A DNA stretch of 64,000 bases, taken from NCBI GenBank assembly GCA_963676865.2, contig CAXXSS010000001.1, positions 930,001 to 994,000 of the forward strand. Reading direction: 5' to 3'. How positions within the stretch are numbered: the stretch's first letter is position 1; every line of letters begins with the position of its first letter. The translations under genes and the position numbers were made by a program. Under the pieces are notes generated by a model that did not search any database, was not told the origin of the DNA, and saw nothing but the letters and a program-made list of their open reading frames with translations. Shown here in pieces: positions 8,500 through 17,172 of the stretch. This DNA comes from JAAYUD01 sp963676865 (GTDB lineage: Bacteria > Bacteroidota > Bacteroidia > Bacteroidales > Bacteroidaceae).

Positions 8500-9648
8500 A
8501 TGAAACGAAATGATTTATATAGTATACTACATACCATACTGTTACTCGCAATATGCATCGTCACCTTCTTCCTTAACAACCGTACTATCTTTTTCGGAAA
8601 AGAGTCTTATGAGGTTGCCATGACCCATCGTCTTATTGCCGCAGCCTCGGCCACCATCTTCATTTTTTTCTGTTATTTACTGGGGAAAGAGATCTCGCGA
8701 CGTGAAGATTTTGCATGGATTGCTGCTCTATTGCTCTGTACCAGCTATCGGTTCATCCTTTTCGGCCGGATTCCATCCGATGTACTTTGCAGCCATGCAG
8801 CAATGGCAGGAGCTTTATTTTTCATGTTTTGTACTTTCAAAGAACATCAGGGCACTTACCTCTCGGCCATATTAGGTGGTTTATGTCTAGGCCTTTCTTA
8901 CCTTTCCAACCAATGGCTTTCGTTCTTTATATTACTACTGCCTTTCTGTATCGTCTTCTTGCTGTTTTATCGCCCCATTGAATGGAGAAGATGGAGGCAA
9001 ATACTGATAATTCTTGCTATCACACTATTTATGGCCTGTATACCTTATCTGCATCTTGATTTTATGAACAATGAGCCCTATCGATATGTATTCGGCAAAA
9101 AATGCTTGTTATGGACTACCAGCAGTCATTATTCATGGTCTTTCTATATTCCTATACTATGGAGTATGGGGGCTTGGACTTTCTTGTTTTTAATTTCCCT
9201 GCTGTTATCTTTTTGGACCAAACAATTGAAAGACAAACAAACATATCTATCCGGTTTCGTCTGGTTGCTGCTACAATTCGCCCTTATATCGGCAGCACCC
9301 CAAAAAGATATTAATTATCTTTTGCCACTGATGTTACCAACAGCCTATCTGATGAGTTCTATTGTGGTGCATTGGAAAGAATCTTTGGGACGACGTTCGC
9401 GCCACTTGGCAGAGCAGTTATTCTTGATCAATAGCTATGCACTATCTGCCATTTGTCTATTACTACCTATCATCGGTTATTGGTTAGTATACAGAGCCGG
9501 GTATATGATATTCGACCGTTATTTGTTGCTCTCCATTTATACTTTTATTATTAGCGGTTGTCTCTTCATCGCCTCTTGGAAACGAATGCCCTATTTCATC
9601 ATTTATAGTCTGACAGCACTACTCTGTGTTGGAGAAGTCATGATGTGA
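8500..9648 (+). CDS. GT39/ArnT-like polytopic membrane protein lacking the usual N-terminal catalytic loop
   Basis: Polytopic inner-membrane protein of 382 residues with about ten hydrophobic helices. Residues about 40-150 (HRLIAAASATIFIFF, RFILFGRIPSDVLCSHAA, LGGLCLGLSYLSNQWLSF) match the part of GT-C glycosyltransferases of the ArnT/PMT type that follows the first periplasmic loop. The usual first helix plus acidic catalytic loop (DE or ExE region) and a C-terminal soluble domain are not evident; family members usually exceed 500 residues. It may be a shortened non-catalytic relative or a separate subfamily. No upstream ORF could supply the missing part. Confidence 0.6.
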   Translation: MKRNDLYSILHTILLLAICIVTFFLNNRTIFFGKESYEVAMTHRLIAAASATIFIFFCYLLGKEISRREDFAWIAALLLCTSYRFILFGRIPSDVLCSHAAMAGALFFMFCTFKEHQGTYLSAILGGLCLGLSYLSNQWLSFFILLLPFCIVFLLFYRPIEWRRWRQILIILAITLFMACIPYLHLDFMNNEPYRYVFGKKCLLWTTSSHYSWSFYIPILWSMGAWTFLFLISLLLSFWTKQLKDKQTYLSGFVWLLLQFALISAAPQKDINYLLPLMLPTAYLMSSIVVHWKESLGRRSRHLAEQLFLINSYALSAICLLLPIIGYWLVYRAGYMIFDRYLLLSIYTFIISGCLFIASWKRMPYFIIYSLTALLCVGEVMM

Positions 9649-9649
9649 C

Positions 9650-9684
9650 AAAAAAGCATTCGGACATTCTGTCAGAAGTCCGAA
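9650..9684 (-). terminator. Second rho-independent terminator downstream of groEL
   Basis: TTCGGAC (9659-9665) pairs with GTCCGAA (9678-9684), extended by TTCTG/CAGAA inside. Read on the minus strand the hairpin is followed by GCTTTTTT. It lies just after the groEL-proximal terminator. Confidence 0.75.
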
Positions 9685-9686
9685 CG

Positions 9687-9721
9687 AAAAAGGGAGCCAA
9701 GACACCGCCGTCTTAGCTCCC
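9687..9721 (-). terminator. First rho-independent terminator of groES-groEL
   Basis: On the minus strand GGGAGC-x-AAGAC pairs with GTCTT-x-GCTCCC (outer arms 9692-9697 and 9716-9721) and is followed directly by TTTTT. It sits about 50 bp past the groEL stop. Confidence 0.85.
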
Positions 9722-9769
9722 TACAAGTATAATCTATTAATATTATGCTATAGCAAAGTAGTTGTAAAA

Positions 9770-11407
9770 CTACATCATGCCGCCCATACCGCCCATACCG
9801 GGATTACCCATAGGCATTTCGGGCTTATCTTCTTTCTTGTCTACGATAACACATTCTGTTGTCAGGAACATACCTGCAATAGAAGCTGCATTTTCGAGAG
9901 CGACTCTATTCACTTTAGCCGGATCGATAACACCTGCAGCGTGCATGTTTTCATAAACGTCCTTGTGAGCATTGTAACCGAAGTCACCTTTGCCCTCGCG
10001 TACTTTCTGAACAACAACAGCACCTTCTTTGCCTGCGTTTTCTACAATCTGACGAAGAGGTTCTTCAATAGCACGGCGTACAATCTGAATACCGGTCGTT
10101 TCGTCGGCATTATCACCTTGTAGGCCTTCCAATTTCTCGGCAGCACGAATATAAGTCACACCACCACCAGGGCAGATACCTTCTTCGATAGCAGCACGAG
10201 TTGCACAAAGAGCATCGTCAACGCGGTCTTTCTTCTCTTTCATTTCAACCTCAGACGCAGCGCCAACATAGATCACAGCAACACCACCCGACAATTTAGC
10301 CAAACGTTCTTTCAGTTTGTCGCGATCATAGTCGCTCTTAGTCTCTTTGATCTGAGCCTTGATCTGCTCACAACGATCTTTGATAGCTTGTTTGTCACCA
10401 CTACCATTCAAGATAATAGTATTATCTTTATTAATCGTTACTTTCTCGGCTGTACCAAGCATTTCGACAGTAGCTTGTTCTAGCTTCAAACCTTTCTCTT
10501 CGCTGATCACAACACCACCGGTCAATGTAGCGATGTCTTCAAGCATCTCTTTGCGACGGTCACCGAAGCCGGGAGCTTTAACAGCGCAAATCTTCAACTG
10601 CGAGCGCAGGCGATTTACAACCAAAGTAGTTAATGCTTCGCTATCCACATCTTCTGCAACAACCAACAAAGGACGACCCGTTTGTACAGCAGGCTCCAAA
10701 ATAGGTAAGAATTCTTTTAGATTAGAAATCTTTTTATCGTAAACCAAGATATAAGGTTTCTCCATTTCGCAGAGCATCTTTTCTGCATCTGTTACAAAAT
10801 AAGGAGAAAGATAACCACGATCGAACTGCATACCTTCCGTATGACCTACGGTAGTATCTGTTCCCTTGCTTTCTTCGATAGTGATAACGCCATCTTTAGT
10901 TACCTGCTTCATTGCATCAGCAACCAATTTACCAATAGTAGCATCATTATTGGCAGACAAAGTAGCAACCTGTTCGATCTTATCATAGTCATCGCCAACA
11001 GTTTCGGAGATTTCTTTAATATTTTCAACAACTTTAGCAACAGCCTTATCGATACCACGTTTCAAATCCATCGGATTGGCACCGGCAGTTACATTCTTCA
11101 AACCTTCTGCAACAATAGCCTGAGCCAAAACAGTTGCAGTAGTTGTACCGTCACCGGCATCTTCGCCTGTTTTAGAAGCAACTTCTTTGAGCAACTGTGC
11201 ACCAACATTCTGGTATGCATCAGACAACTCAATTTCTTTGGCAACCGTTACACCATCTTTAGTGATATGAGGAGCACCAAACTTCTTTTCCAAAATAACA
11301 TTGCGGCCTTTCGGTCCAAGAGTAACTTTAACGGCGTCAGCCAAAGCGTCAACACCCTTCTTTATCTGATCGCGGGCGTCGATATTGAATTTAATTTCTT
11401 TTGCCAT
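9770..11407 (-). CDS. groL: Chaperonin GroEL (Hsp60)
   Basis: Large ring subunit of the GroEL/GroES folding machine in the cytoplasm. The sequence has 545 residues, the normal size. It contains VTLGPKGRNVIL and DGTTTATVLAQAI (nucleotide pocket, about 28-40 and 86-98), PGFGDRRKEML in the apical domain, EGICPGGG near 410, and the flexible C-terminal Gly-Met tail (GNPGMGGMGGMM). It follows groES by 47 bp on the same strand and ends at two tandem terminators. No CIRCE operator (TTAGCACTC inverted repeat) was seen upstream of groES. Confidence 0.99.
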   Translation of the reverse strand: MAKEIKFNIDARDQIKKGVDALADAVKVTLGPKGRNVILEKKFGAPHITKDGVTVAKEIELSDAYQNVGAQLLKEVASKTGEDAGDGTTTATVLAQAIVAEGLKNVTAGANPMDLKRGIDKAVAKVVENIKEISETVGDDYDKIEQVATLSANNDATIGKLVADAMKQVTKDGVITIEESKGTDTTVGHTEGMQFDRGYLSPYFVTDAEKMLCEMEKPYILVYDKKISNLKEFLPILEPAVQTGRPLLVVAEDVDSEALTTLVVNRLRSQLKICAVKAPGFGDRRKEMLEDIATLTGGVVISEEKGLKLEQATVEMLGTAEKVTINKDNTIILNGSGDKQAIKDRCEQIKAQIKETKSDYDRDKLKERLAKLSGGVAVIYVGAASEVEMKEKKDRVDDALCATRAAIEEGICPGGGVTYIRAAEKLEGLQGDNADETTGIQIVRRAIEEPLRQIVENAGKEGAVVVQKVREGKGDFGYNAHKDVYENMHAAGVIDPAKVNRVALENAASIAGMFLTTECVIVDKKEDKPEMPMGNPGMGGMGGMM

Positions 11408-11454
11408 AATTGTTTAAGTTATAATTTTTAATTAGTTAGAATGTGTATTGATTA

Positions 11455-11727
11455 TTATTTCAGCACAGCCACAACATCCGACTGGCGCATGATGAGATAT
11501 TTGGTTCCGTCAAATTCGACTTCAGTTCCGGCATATTTACCATAAAGAACTTCGTCGTTCTCTTTCAGAATCATTTCTTCATCTTTAGTTCCGTTGCCAA
11601 CAGCAACAACTTTGCCTTTAAGAGGTTTCTCTTTTGCCGTATCAGGAATAATGATACCACCGATAGTTTTCTCTTCTGCAGGAGCAGGAAGAATCAATAC
11701 TCTGTCTGCTAATGGTTTAATGTTCAT
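11455..11727 (-). CDS. groS: Co-chaperonin GroES (Hsp10)
   Basis: Seven-subunit lid of the chaperonin. The 90 residues include the conserved start (MNIKPLADRVL), the mobile loop (EEKTIGGIIIPDTAKEK, about 18-34) and the C-terminal strand YLIMRQSDVVAVL. It is first gene of the groES-groEL pair. A minus-strand -7-like box TAGCTTTG is at 11812-11819, which would give a leader of roughly 80 nt, but no convincing -33 element accompanies it. Confidence 0.98.
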   Translation of the reverse strand: MNIKPLADRVLILPAPAEEKTIGGIIIPDTAKEKPLKGKVVAVGNGTKDEEMILKENDEVLYGKYAGTEVEFDGTKYLIMRQSDVVAVLK

Positions 11728-12383
11728 AATACTTTACTATTTATATGTTATACAATTATATATTAAATGTTGTCCTTAACGGACGCAAAATACATATTAC
11801 GAAAACTGTGCCAAAGCTATCATTATAACTATAAAATTTTATAATGGGCTATTCACTTCTACTACTATTCCGGCCGTGCGATGTTAAATTCTTATAGCAA
11901 CAACCATCCCTTGAATACTGAAATTTGTTTCAGCCTATATTCTAAAAACTTCGGCACCTTCGATTTTTATAACGGATAAGGAGATCAAAAAACTTCTTCC
12001 TTACGTAGCTTGCGACTCACGCCCGTGAGTCGGAAAAAACATATGGACGAAATTTGCGACTCACGGGCGTGAGTCGCAAGCTACGTAAGGATGTCGACAC
12101 CAGAACATATAGCACACACCGCTCTTACTCTATTATCACACCAATAAAATTACGTGAAGCCAATGCCAAGCACCGAGATAAAACGTTTTAAGTGGTCCTT
12201 TAGTGCTCGACAGAACTAATAAAAACAACATCAATGATTCATACCAACCTGAAAAATAGTTCGATATTAAAGCATTTCTATCTCTTATTTCTCTTTTATC
12301 ACAATAAAATCAAATACAAAAAGAAATAATAAAGAGATTATCATGTATATTTGCAATAGCATGTAAAATGAAAATAGAGAAAG
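11728..12383. other. Intergenic region between groES and the TPR gene
   Basis: 656 bp between divergent genes without a supportable ORF. It holds a possible groES -7 box (11812-11819), the large palindrome at 11999-12090, and a TATATTTG box (12346-12353) for the TPR gene. The rest is AT-rich sequence in which I see nothing further. Confidence 0.7.
11999..12090. repeat. Large palindromic intergenic repeat, copy A
   Basis: Perfect 34-nt inverted arms (11999-12032 and 12057-12090) around a 24-nt centre. Each arm contains the near-palindrome GACTCACGCCCGTGAGTC or its complement, so nested hairpins can form. The 68-nt core 12013-12080 recurs at 33857-33924 with two mismatches. No transposase or ORF is associated. 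Confidence 0.9.
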
Positions 12384-13064
12384 ATGAGAAAAGCATTATC
12401 GATTATTTTTTTGAGTGTGATGCTACCCTGGCACTTGCAGGCACAAACCGCGATAGAATTGTTGCAAAAAGTATCGACCTTCTTAACCCAACAAAAATGG
12501 GAAGAAGCTACCAATATCTATCAACAGGCGATAGGAAAAGATGCAGAACGAGCAGATATTTATTATCGTGTAGAAGTCGATAAAAGCTCACCGGCCGCAT
12601 TATCTTTTGCCGAGCATTTGGCAGAATACTACAAAAACACGAGAGATTATAGCAAAGCTTATAATTATTACAAAATACTGCTGGCGAAAGAACCGAATGA
12701 TGCTTCTTTCTTGTCGGGATGTGCCGAATCTGCTTTCGGCAAAGGGAAAGAAGATGAAGCGGTAGCTCTGTACGACAAAGTCATTAACCTAAACCCCAAC
12801 AACCTACGTGCAAACATTTTCTTAGGAAGCTATTTCTTTATGCAAGCAGAGCAAGATAAACGAAAGTTAGACAACAATTTCAAGCGCATTGCCACTCCTT
12901 CCAGCATGCAGAAAGCCCGATACAGAGACGACTTAAAAGCACTCTATACCTCGGATTATCATAAAGCCAAAAACTATTTGGATAATGTCGTTAAGCTTTT
13001 CCCTTCGGCCGAAGCTAAGAAGATGCTAATCACCATAGCCGAAAGGGAAAAGGAAATGGAATAA
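12384..13064 (+). CDS. Periplasmic TPR-repeat protein
   Basis: Protein of 226 residues with a signal peptide (about 1-20, ending LQAQ) and several tetratricopeptide-type repeats: FLTQQKWEEATNIYQQAI near 33, RDYSKAYNYYKILLAKEPND near 85, and GKEDEAVALYDKVINLNPNN near 120. TPRs usually scaffold protein contacts; the partner is not evident. The upstream box TATATTTG at 12346-12353 is a likely promoter element. It converges with the metalloprotease gene (7 bp between stops). An overlapping ORF from 12368 is in the wrong frame and has no homology. Confidence 0.75.
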   Translation: MRKALSIIFLSVMLPWHLQAQTAIELLQKVSTFLTQQKWEEATNIYQQAIGKDAERADIYYRVEVDKSSPAALSFAEHLAEYYKNTRDYSKAYNYYKILLAKEPNDASFLSGCAESAFGKGKEDEAVALYDKVINLNPNNLRANIFLGSYFFMQAEQDKRKLDNNFKRIATPSSMQKARYRDDLKALYTSDYHKAKNYLDNVVKLFPSAEAKKMLITIAEREKEME

Positions 13065-13071
13065 ACGTCTT

Positions 13072-14415
13072 TTATTTCTTGGACGTCGTTTTCGTTCCTT
13101 GGAATGACTTCACAACACCTTTATAAGTCCCTATCGATTCGTAAAGAATCGGAGGACGGACTGCACTGCTTCCCAAAGCTTTGTTCGAAGAGGTTACCGT
13201 AGAAGAGTTGAATTTTGTTCCGGGGATAAACAGACCATAATTGAGAACGAAGCGTATCCGCGCTCTTTGATCGGTAGTAAAAGCATTGCTTTTGCAATAT
13301 TCATAATCCATGATATTGTCCCCATTGAAAGTAGCACTCGTCTCACAATTCGTACGGGGCAACAAATCAGACAACGTAAGATCCTTATGTGTCTGAATGT
13401 AATTGACCAACCATTTTTCGTAAGTGGATCGATCATAATTAGGTGTATCCCCACAATAATCATTACCGGAGCATTGAGTAGCTCCCACTTCGGTGAAGAC
13501 ATGAAACAAGCCAAGGTAATGACCCAGCTCGTGAGCTATAGTAACTGAAACGTCGTAGGGGTTATAGTATCCGGAAGTAGGATCGTACTCATATATAAAC
13601 GAGCTATTGATAGAAGCACAATGAGGATATTCCCAATTGTGAGTAAGATAATAATCACCCACAGTCAACCCGGTAAGTGTCTTGGTGCTACTCACGTAAG
13701 GAAGATGTGTAATACCCATGGTAACATATCCACTGTTATCCGTTTTAAACTCATAAAGAAATACGTTAATATATTTATTCAAATTCCATAACATACTGAC
13801 ATATTTACTATTATCTGTCAAATCGCCATGCATAAATTTATCGCATTCCAGCGAATCGGTAGATATATATTGCCTATCGATGCCTGCTTCCGAAAGGGCA
13901 CTGCCATTAGGATCGGTCGTGGCTAAATCGAATTCCAGATTTATATTATTGTTGCTATAAAGCGTATTAACAGCACTCATAATCTTGCTAATCTGTGTCT
14001 GAGTTACATGCTGCAATGCATCTGTAGAGGTATGATACAAGACATGGAATATAACAGGAAGTTTATATTTCTCTTCGGCAGCCTGTGTACAAGTAGCTGT
14101 GGTAATAGTAGCCTTGTTTACATTAAAAGCCAAATTGGCGGTACGTTGAAGGGGGCTTGTATTGGCAACAATGGAGATGGTCGTAGTTGCTGTAACTCCT
14201 GCTTTGCCCGAAGTAACGCTAGGCACGCACCATGTCTGATCGCTCAATAATGTCCAATCATAATTCGAGACAACAGAAAGAGTCGTTGTTGAGGCCACAC
14301 TATTTGTAGAGATAGACGACGGAGAAAGTTTAACGTTGGGTTCTGCGTTATTATCCGTCTTACAAGCCGCAAAGATAAACAGTAGCGGCAAAATGAGCAA
14401 CAAGTTTCTTTTCAT
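13072..14415 (-). CDS. Zinc metalloprotease lipoprotein (M43/BF0631-type) with BACON domain
   Basis: Surface-exposed or periplasmic lipoprotein protease of 447 residues. The lipobox FAAC places the lipid on Cys18. A BACON-like beta domain (about 30-112, with NYDWTLLSDQTWC) leads into the catalytic domain, whose zinc motif HELGHYLGLFH is at 295-305 (His295, His299, His305; Glu296 catalytic). NIMDY further on is the Met-turn. These features match the cytophagalysin/M43 metzincins and the Bacteroides metalloproteinase lipoprotein family named after BF0631. It is not a BFT/fragilysin-type (M10C) toxin. Substrate unknown. Confidence 0.88.
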   Translation of the reverse strand: MKRNLLLILPLLFIFAACKTDNNAEPNVKLSPSSISTNSVASTTTLSVVSNYDWTLLSDQTWCVPSVTSGKAGVTATTTISIVANTSPLQRTANLAFNVNKATITTATCTQAAEEKYKLPVIFHVLYHTSTDALQHVTQTQISKIMSAVNTLYSNNNINLEFDLATTDPNGSALSEAGIDRQYISTDSLECDKFMHGDLTDNSKYVSMLWNLNKYINVFLYEFKTDNSGYVTMGITHLPYVSSTKTLTGLTVGDYYLTHNWEYPHCASINSSFIYEYDPTSGYYNPYDVSVTIAHELGHYLGLFHVFTEVGATQCSGNDYCGDTPNYDRSTYEKWLVNYIQTHKDLTLSDLLPRTNCETSATFNGDNIMDYEYCKSNAFTTDQRARIRFVLNYGLFIPGTKFNSSTVTSSNKALGSSAVRPPILYESIGTYKGVVKSFQGTKTTSKK

Positions 14416-14540
14416 ATTCGTTTCTATCTAATATTTCATTCAAATTTAACAAGTCTATTAGCTTAGATGAAAAGTTTTCAGCCAACCGACCTGTTTTTCC
14501 TATTTATCGCACTATTTGTATTATCTCTATTCGCGCATTA

Positions 14541-15290
14541 CTAATCGGGCAAAAAAGAGACTTCCTTAAAATGGTATGTTCTTGTCTTCCCCGTTTTATC
14601 TTCCAACACAAGAGTTCCCAACGGAAGGATGTCAGTAATACGAGCAGAGAATACTCCATCGGCATCCTTATATCGATGAAAAAAATCTCTACGATACAAA
14701 GAATGAATATAACGATTCATGATGATAGAGGCTCCACCTTCTTTAAAGAGTCGATAATACTCCAGAACCCTATCCATTATTTGATTCAATATCTCCTCCT
14801 TCTCCTTTTCTTCATTAATAATCTGAATTAAAGAAATAGGATTCGGGGCATCACTCCTGAAAATATTTTGATTGATATTAATACCTATACCGGCAATACT
14901 CTGCTGAATTGTTTCTCCACAAAGCTCATTCTCAATAAGAATACCGCAAATCTTCTTATCCTGCCAATAAATATCATTAGGCCATTTCACAGAGAAACCG
15001 GAACAAAAGCAGTTAAGTGTATCTCTAATTGCCAAAGCAATGAGTTGCGACAAATAGAATTGTTGGCGTGCGGGACAGAACTCGGGATAAAACACAAAAC
15101 TGAAAAGTAAATTCTTCCCTTTTTCCGACTCCCACGAGTTACTAGCCTCCCCACGTCCTGAATACTGAAAGTCGGCAACGACAGTACTAAATTCGTCCAA
15201 GCGTCTTTCTTTGCATTGTGCTTTCAAATAGCTGTTGGTCGAATCGGTTTCGGCAAGATAAACGATCGGCACTGACAATTTCTCCTTCAT
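14541..15290 (-). CDS. birA: Biotin--[acetyl-CoA-carboxylase] ligase
   Basis: Attaches biotin to the carrier domain of biotin-dependent carboxylases via biotinyl-5'-AMP. The 249-residue protein contains only the ligase and C-terminal domains and has no N-terminal DNA-binding domain, so it is not a BirA-type repressor. SGRGEASNSWES (about 46-57) is the biotinyl-AMP-binding loop (usually GRGRxGRxW), and KWPNDIYW plus KICGILIENEL complete the active site. The start overlaps the end of yraN by 4 bp. Confidence 0.93.
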   Translation of the reverse strand: MKEKLSVPIVYLAETDSTNSYLKAQCKERRLDEFSTVVADFQYSGRGEASNSWESEKGKNLLFSFVFYPEFCPARQQFYLSQLIALAIRDTLNCFCSGFSVKWPNDIYWQDKKICGILIENELCGETIQQSIAGIGININQNIFRSDAPNPISLIQIINEEKEKEEILNQIMDRVLEYYRLFKEGGASIIMNRYIHSLYRRDFFHRYKDADGVFSARITDILPLGTLVLEDKTGKTRTYHFKEVSFLPD

Positions 15291-15661
15291 AATCTTTTAA
15301 TTGTAGTAGGATAAAATGCTTCCTCGATATGTTCTATTTCAAAATTCGTCCCATCTCCCGTTACCGATAAAATATCAAAGCGTATAGATTGGTCCAATTC
15401 ATAAAGTTTTATATAAGTATCGGCTGCTCTCATCAAACGAGTTGCTTTCTTGGCATCAACCGCCTCAAAAGGTTCACCATAGTCATTATCTTTCCTCGTT
15501 TTTACTTCAATAAAAATAATTTCATTGTTTTTGATTGCAACAATATCTATCTCAAGATGCCCACGACGCCAATTACGATGCCTAATAGCATAATCGTTCT
15601 TTTCCAAATAGGCGACCGCAGCATCTTCTCCCGCTTTTCCTAACATTAAGTGTTCTGCCAT
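15287..15661 (-). CDS. YraN/UPF0102 family nuclease-like protein
   Basis: UPF0102 proteins have the restriction-endonuclease-like (PD-D/ExK) fold and are of uncertain function. Starting at the ATG at 15661 gives 124 residues: GKAGEDAAVAYL (8-19) is the N-terminal family signature, and GHLEIDIVAI followed by IIFIEVKTRK supplies the Asp and ExK residues. The ATG at 15709 would add 16 residues spanning a minus-strand -7 box (TACTTTTG, 15678-15685) and was rejected. Overlaps birA by 4 bp. Confidence 0.9.
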   Translation of the reverse strand: MAEHLMLGKAGEDAAVAYLEKNDYAIRHRNWRRGHLEIDIVAIKNNEIIFIEVKTRKDNDYGEPFEAVDAKKATRLMRAADTYIKLYELDQSIRFDILSVTGDGTNFEIEHIEEAFYPTTIKRL

Positions 15662-15753
15662 ATTAATGTCGTTTTCACAAAAGTAGTCTATTTCTCCCAA
15701 TAAAAGCATAAAAAGATGTACTTTTGCAGCTTATTAGTATAGAAGATAAGAGT

Positions 15754-16188
15754 ATGGAAGACGATAATTACTATATGAAGCAAGCTTTGGCAGAAGCTAA
15801 AGCAGCCGAAGACGAAGGAGAAATACCTATTGGAGCAGTGGTTGTATGCCAAGGGCGTATTATTGCCAAAGCGCACAATATGACACAACGTTTGATTGAT
15901 GTAACTGCACATGCCGAGATGCAGGCCATCACTTCGGCCTCTGCCGGACTGGGAAACAAATATCTCAATGAATGCACACTCTATGTCACTATTGAACCGT
16001 GCGTCATGTGTGCCGGAGCTATCGCTTGGGCACAATTAGGCCGATTGGTTTTCGGCGCTGCCGACGAGAAGCGAGGCTTTAGCAAGTATGCAGATAATCT
16101 GCTTCATCCTAAGACTGTTGTATTGAGTGGTGTCATGGCAGAAGAATGTGCGGCACTCATGAAATCTTTTTTTGCAAGAAGGCGCTGA
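15754..16188 (+). CDS. tadA: tRNA-specific adenosine deaminase TadA
   Basis: Deaminates A34 to inosine in tRNA-Arg(ACG). The 144 residues include HAEMQAI (His53 zinc ligand, Glu55 proton shuttle) and EPCVMCAGA (Cys83 and Cys86 zinc ligands), with the substrate loop LNECTLYVTI before it. I chose the ATG at 15754; the TTG at 15724 falls inside the -7 box TACTTTTG at 15719-15726. The gene converges with the DUF4834 gene with 1 bp between stops. Confidence 0.93.
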   Translation: MEDDNYYMKQALAEAKAAEDEGEIPIGAVVVCQGRIIAKAHNMTQRLIDVTAHAEMQAITSASAGLGNKYLNECTLYVTIEPCVMCAGAIAWAQLGRLVFGAADEKRGFSKYADNLLHPKTVVLSGVMAEECAALMKSFFARRR

Positions 16189-16189
16189 G

Positions 16190-16441
16190 TCAGTTTGAGT
16201 CAGACTTTTTATCGGCTTCTTTCACTTCCTCAAAGTCTACATATTCGCCTTCATCATCTCCGAATATGTGTTTTTTCGATTGTTCATCGTTTTCCATCGT
16301 CTCTTCATTTCCTCCCTCGCGGGCATTACCCTCCTGTCGCTTTCCAATATGCAACAACGTCTTTATGACGCGGACTACAAACATCAGCCCGAAAAGTATA
16401 ATGAAAATAAAAATAAGAAAAACAAAAAGGAGAAATTGCAT
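16190..16441 (-). CDS. DUF4834-type small membrane protein
   Basis: Protein of 83 residues with one very hydrophobic N-terminal helix (about 1-26, FLLFVFLIFIFIILFG) and a polar acidic tail containing YVDFEEVKEA. This resembles the DUF4834 family that commonly follows pssA in Bacteroides. Three bp separate it from pssA upstream, so it belongs to the psd-pssA operon. Function unknown. Confidence 0.75.
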   Translation of the reverse strand: MQFLLFVFLIFIFIILFGLMFVVRVIKTLLHIGKRQEGNAREGGNEETMENDEQSKKHIFGDDEGEYVDFEEVKEADKKSDSN

Positions 16442-16444
16442 AAT

Positions 16445-17167
16445 CTATTTTTTAGAAAGATTCAGATTATTGACAAGCGAAAGTAATATATACCATAGTA
16501 TAATAGCAGCCAAACAAATGCGCCCCAAACCGAACATCGGTATACAAACTATGAGAAAAAGATAACGAAGCTTATTTTCACTCCATTTTAAATTCTCGAA
16601 CTTAAGAGAGAACATAGGAATCTCGGCAACTAACAACCAGGAGGATATCACAATCATAACAAGCAGCACAATCACATTGAGTGGAGCCATCAAATCAGGG
16701 AAACCCAGAGCAAAAGAGATCCAGAAAAGTGTATTTGCCGGTGTAGGAAGTCCTATAAAAGAATGTGTCTGACGAGGATCTATATTAAATTTAGCCAATC
16801 GAAGGGCAGAGAATACAGCAATAAGAAAAGCCGAATATGACAATATACTACGAGCGCCGATCAAAAAGGTAGGCCAATAAACGACAGATTCAGCAGAACG
16901 AGTGAGCAATGAAAGGACTATCATTGACGGTACCAGTCCAAAGCTAATATCATCGGCTAACGAATCAAGTTCTTTACCAATAGGAGAAGAAACGCCTAAT
17001 GCCCGAGCCGACAAGCCATCAAAGAAATCGAAAAACGCACTTAACAGAATAAAGATAAGTGTAACGCCGAACCATCCGCCCAAAGCGAAGATACAAGCGA
17101 TACAGCCCGAAAATAAATTCAGGCACGTTAACGTATTCGGAATAGCTTTTTTAATTTGATTTATCAT
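16445..17167 (-). CDS. pssA: CDP-diacylglycerol--serine O-phosphatidyltransferase
   Basis: Inner-membrane enzyme making phosphatidylserine from CDP-diacylglycerol and serine. The CDP-alcohol phosphotransferase signature is clear near residues 45-70: FFDGLSARALG followed by KELDSLADDISFG, with the Asp residues that bind the metal and CDP. About six to seven hydrophobic helices, 240 residues. It lies 5 bp after psd, and together they make phosphatidylethanolamine. The downstream DUF4834 gene follows after 3 bp. Confidence 0.95.
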   Translation of the reverse strand: MINQIKKAIPNTLTCLNLFSGCIACIFALGGWFGVTLIFILLSAFFDFFDGLSARALGVSSPIGKELDSLADDISFGLVPSMIVLSLLTRSAESVVYWPTFLIGARSILSYSAFLIAVFSALRLAKFNIDPRQTHSFIGLPTPANTLFWISFALGFPDLMAPLNVIVLLVMIVISSWLLVAEIPMFSLKFENLKWSENKLRYLFLIVCIPMFGLGRICLAAIILWYILLSLVNNLNLSKK

Positions 17168-17172
17168 AATTA

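Noticed and set aside
10841..11431. 196-codon plus-strand ORF opposite groEL
   Set aside because: Antisense shadow of a highly conserved gene. Its composition is Asn/Ser/Cys-rich and it has no homology.
11728..11850. CIRCE/HrcA operator for groES-groEL
   Set aside because: The inverted repeat TTAGCACTC/GAGTGCTAA is absent.
11999..12090. CRISPR array as an explanation for the palindromic repeats
   Set aside because: No regularly spaced direct repeats with unique spacers and no cas genes. The symmetry is inverted.
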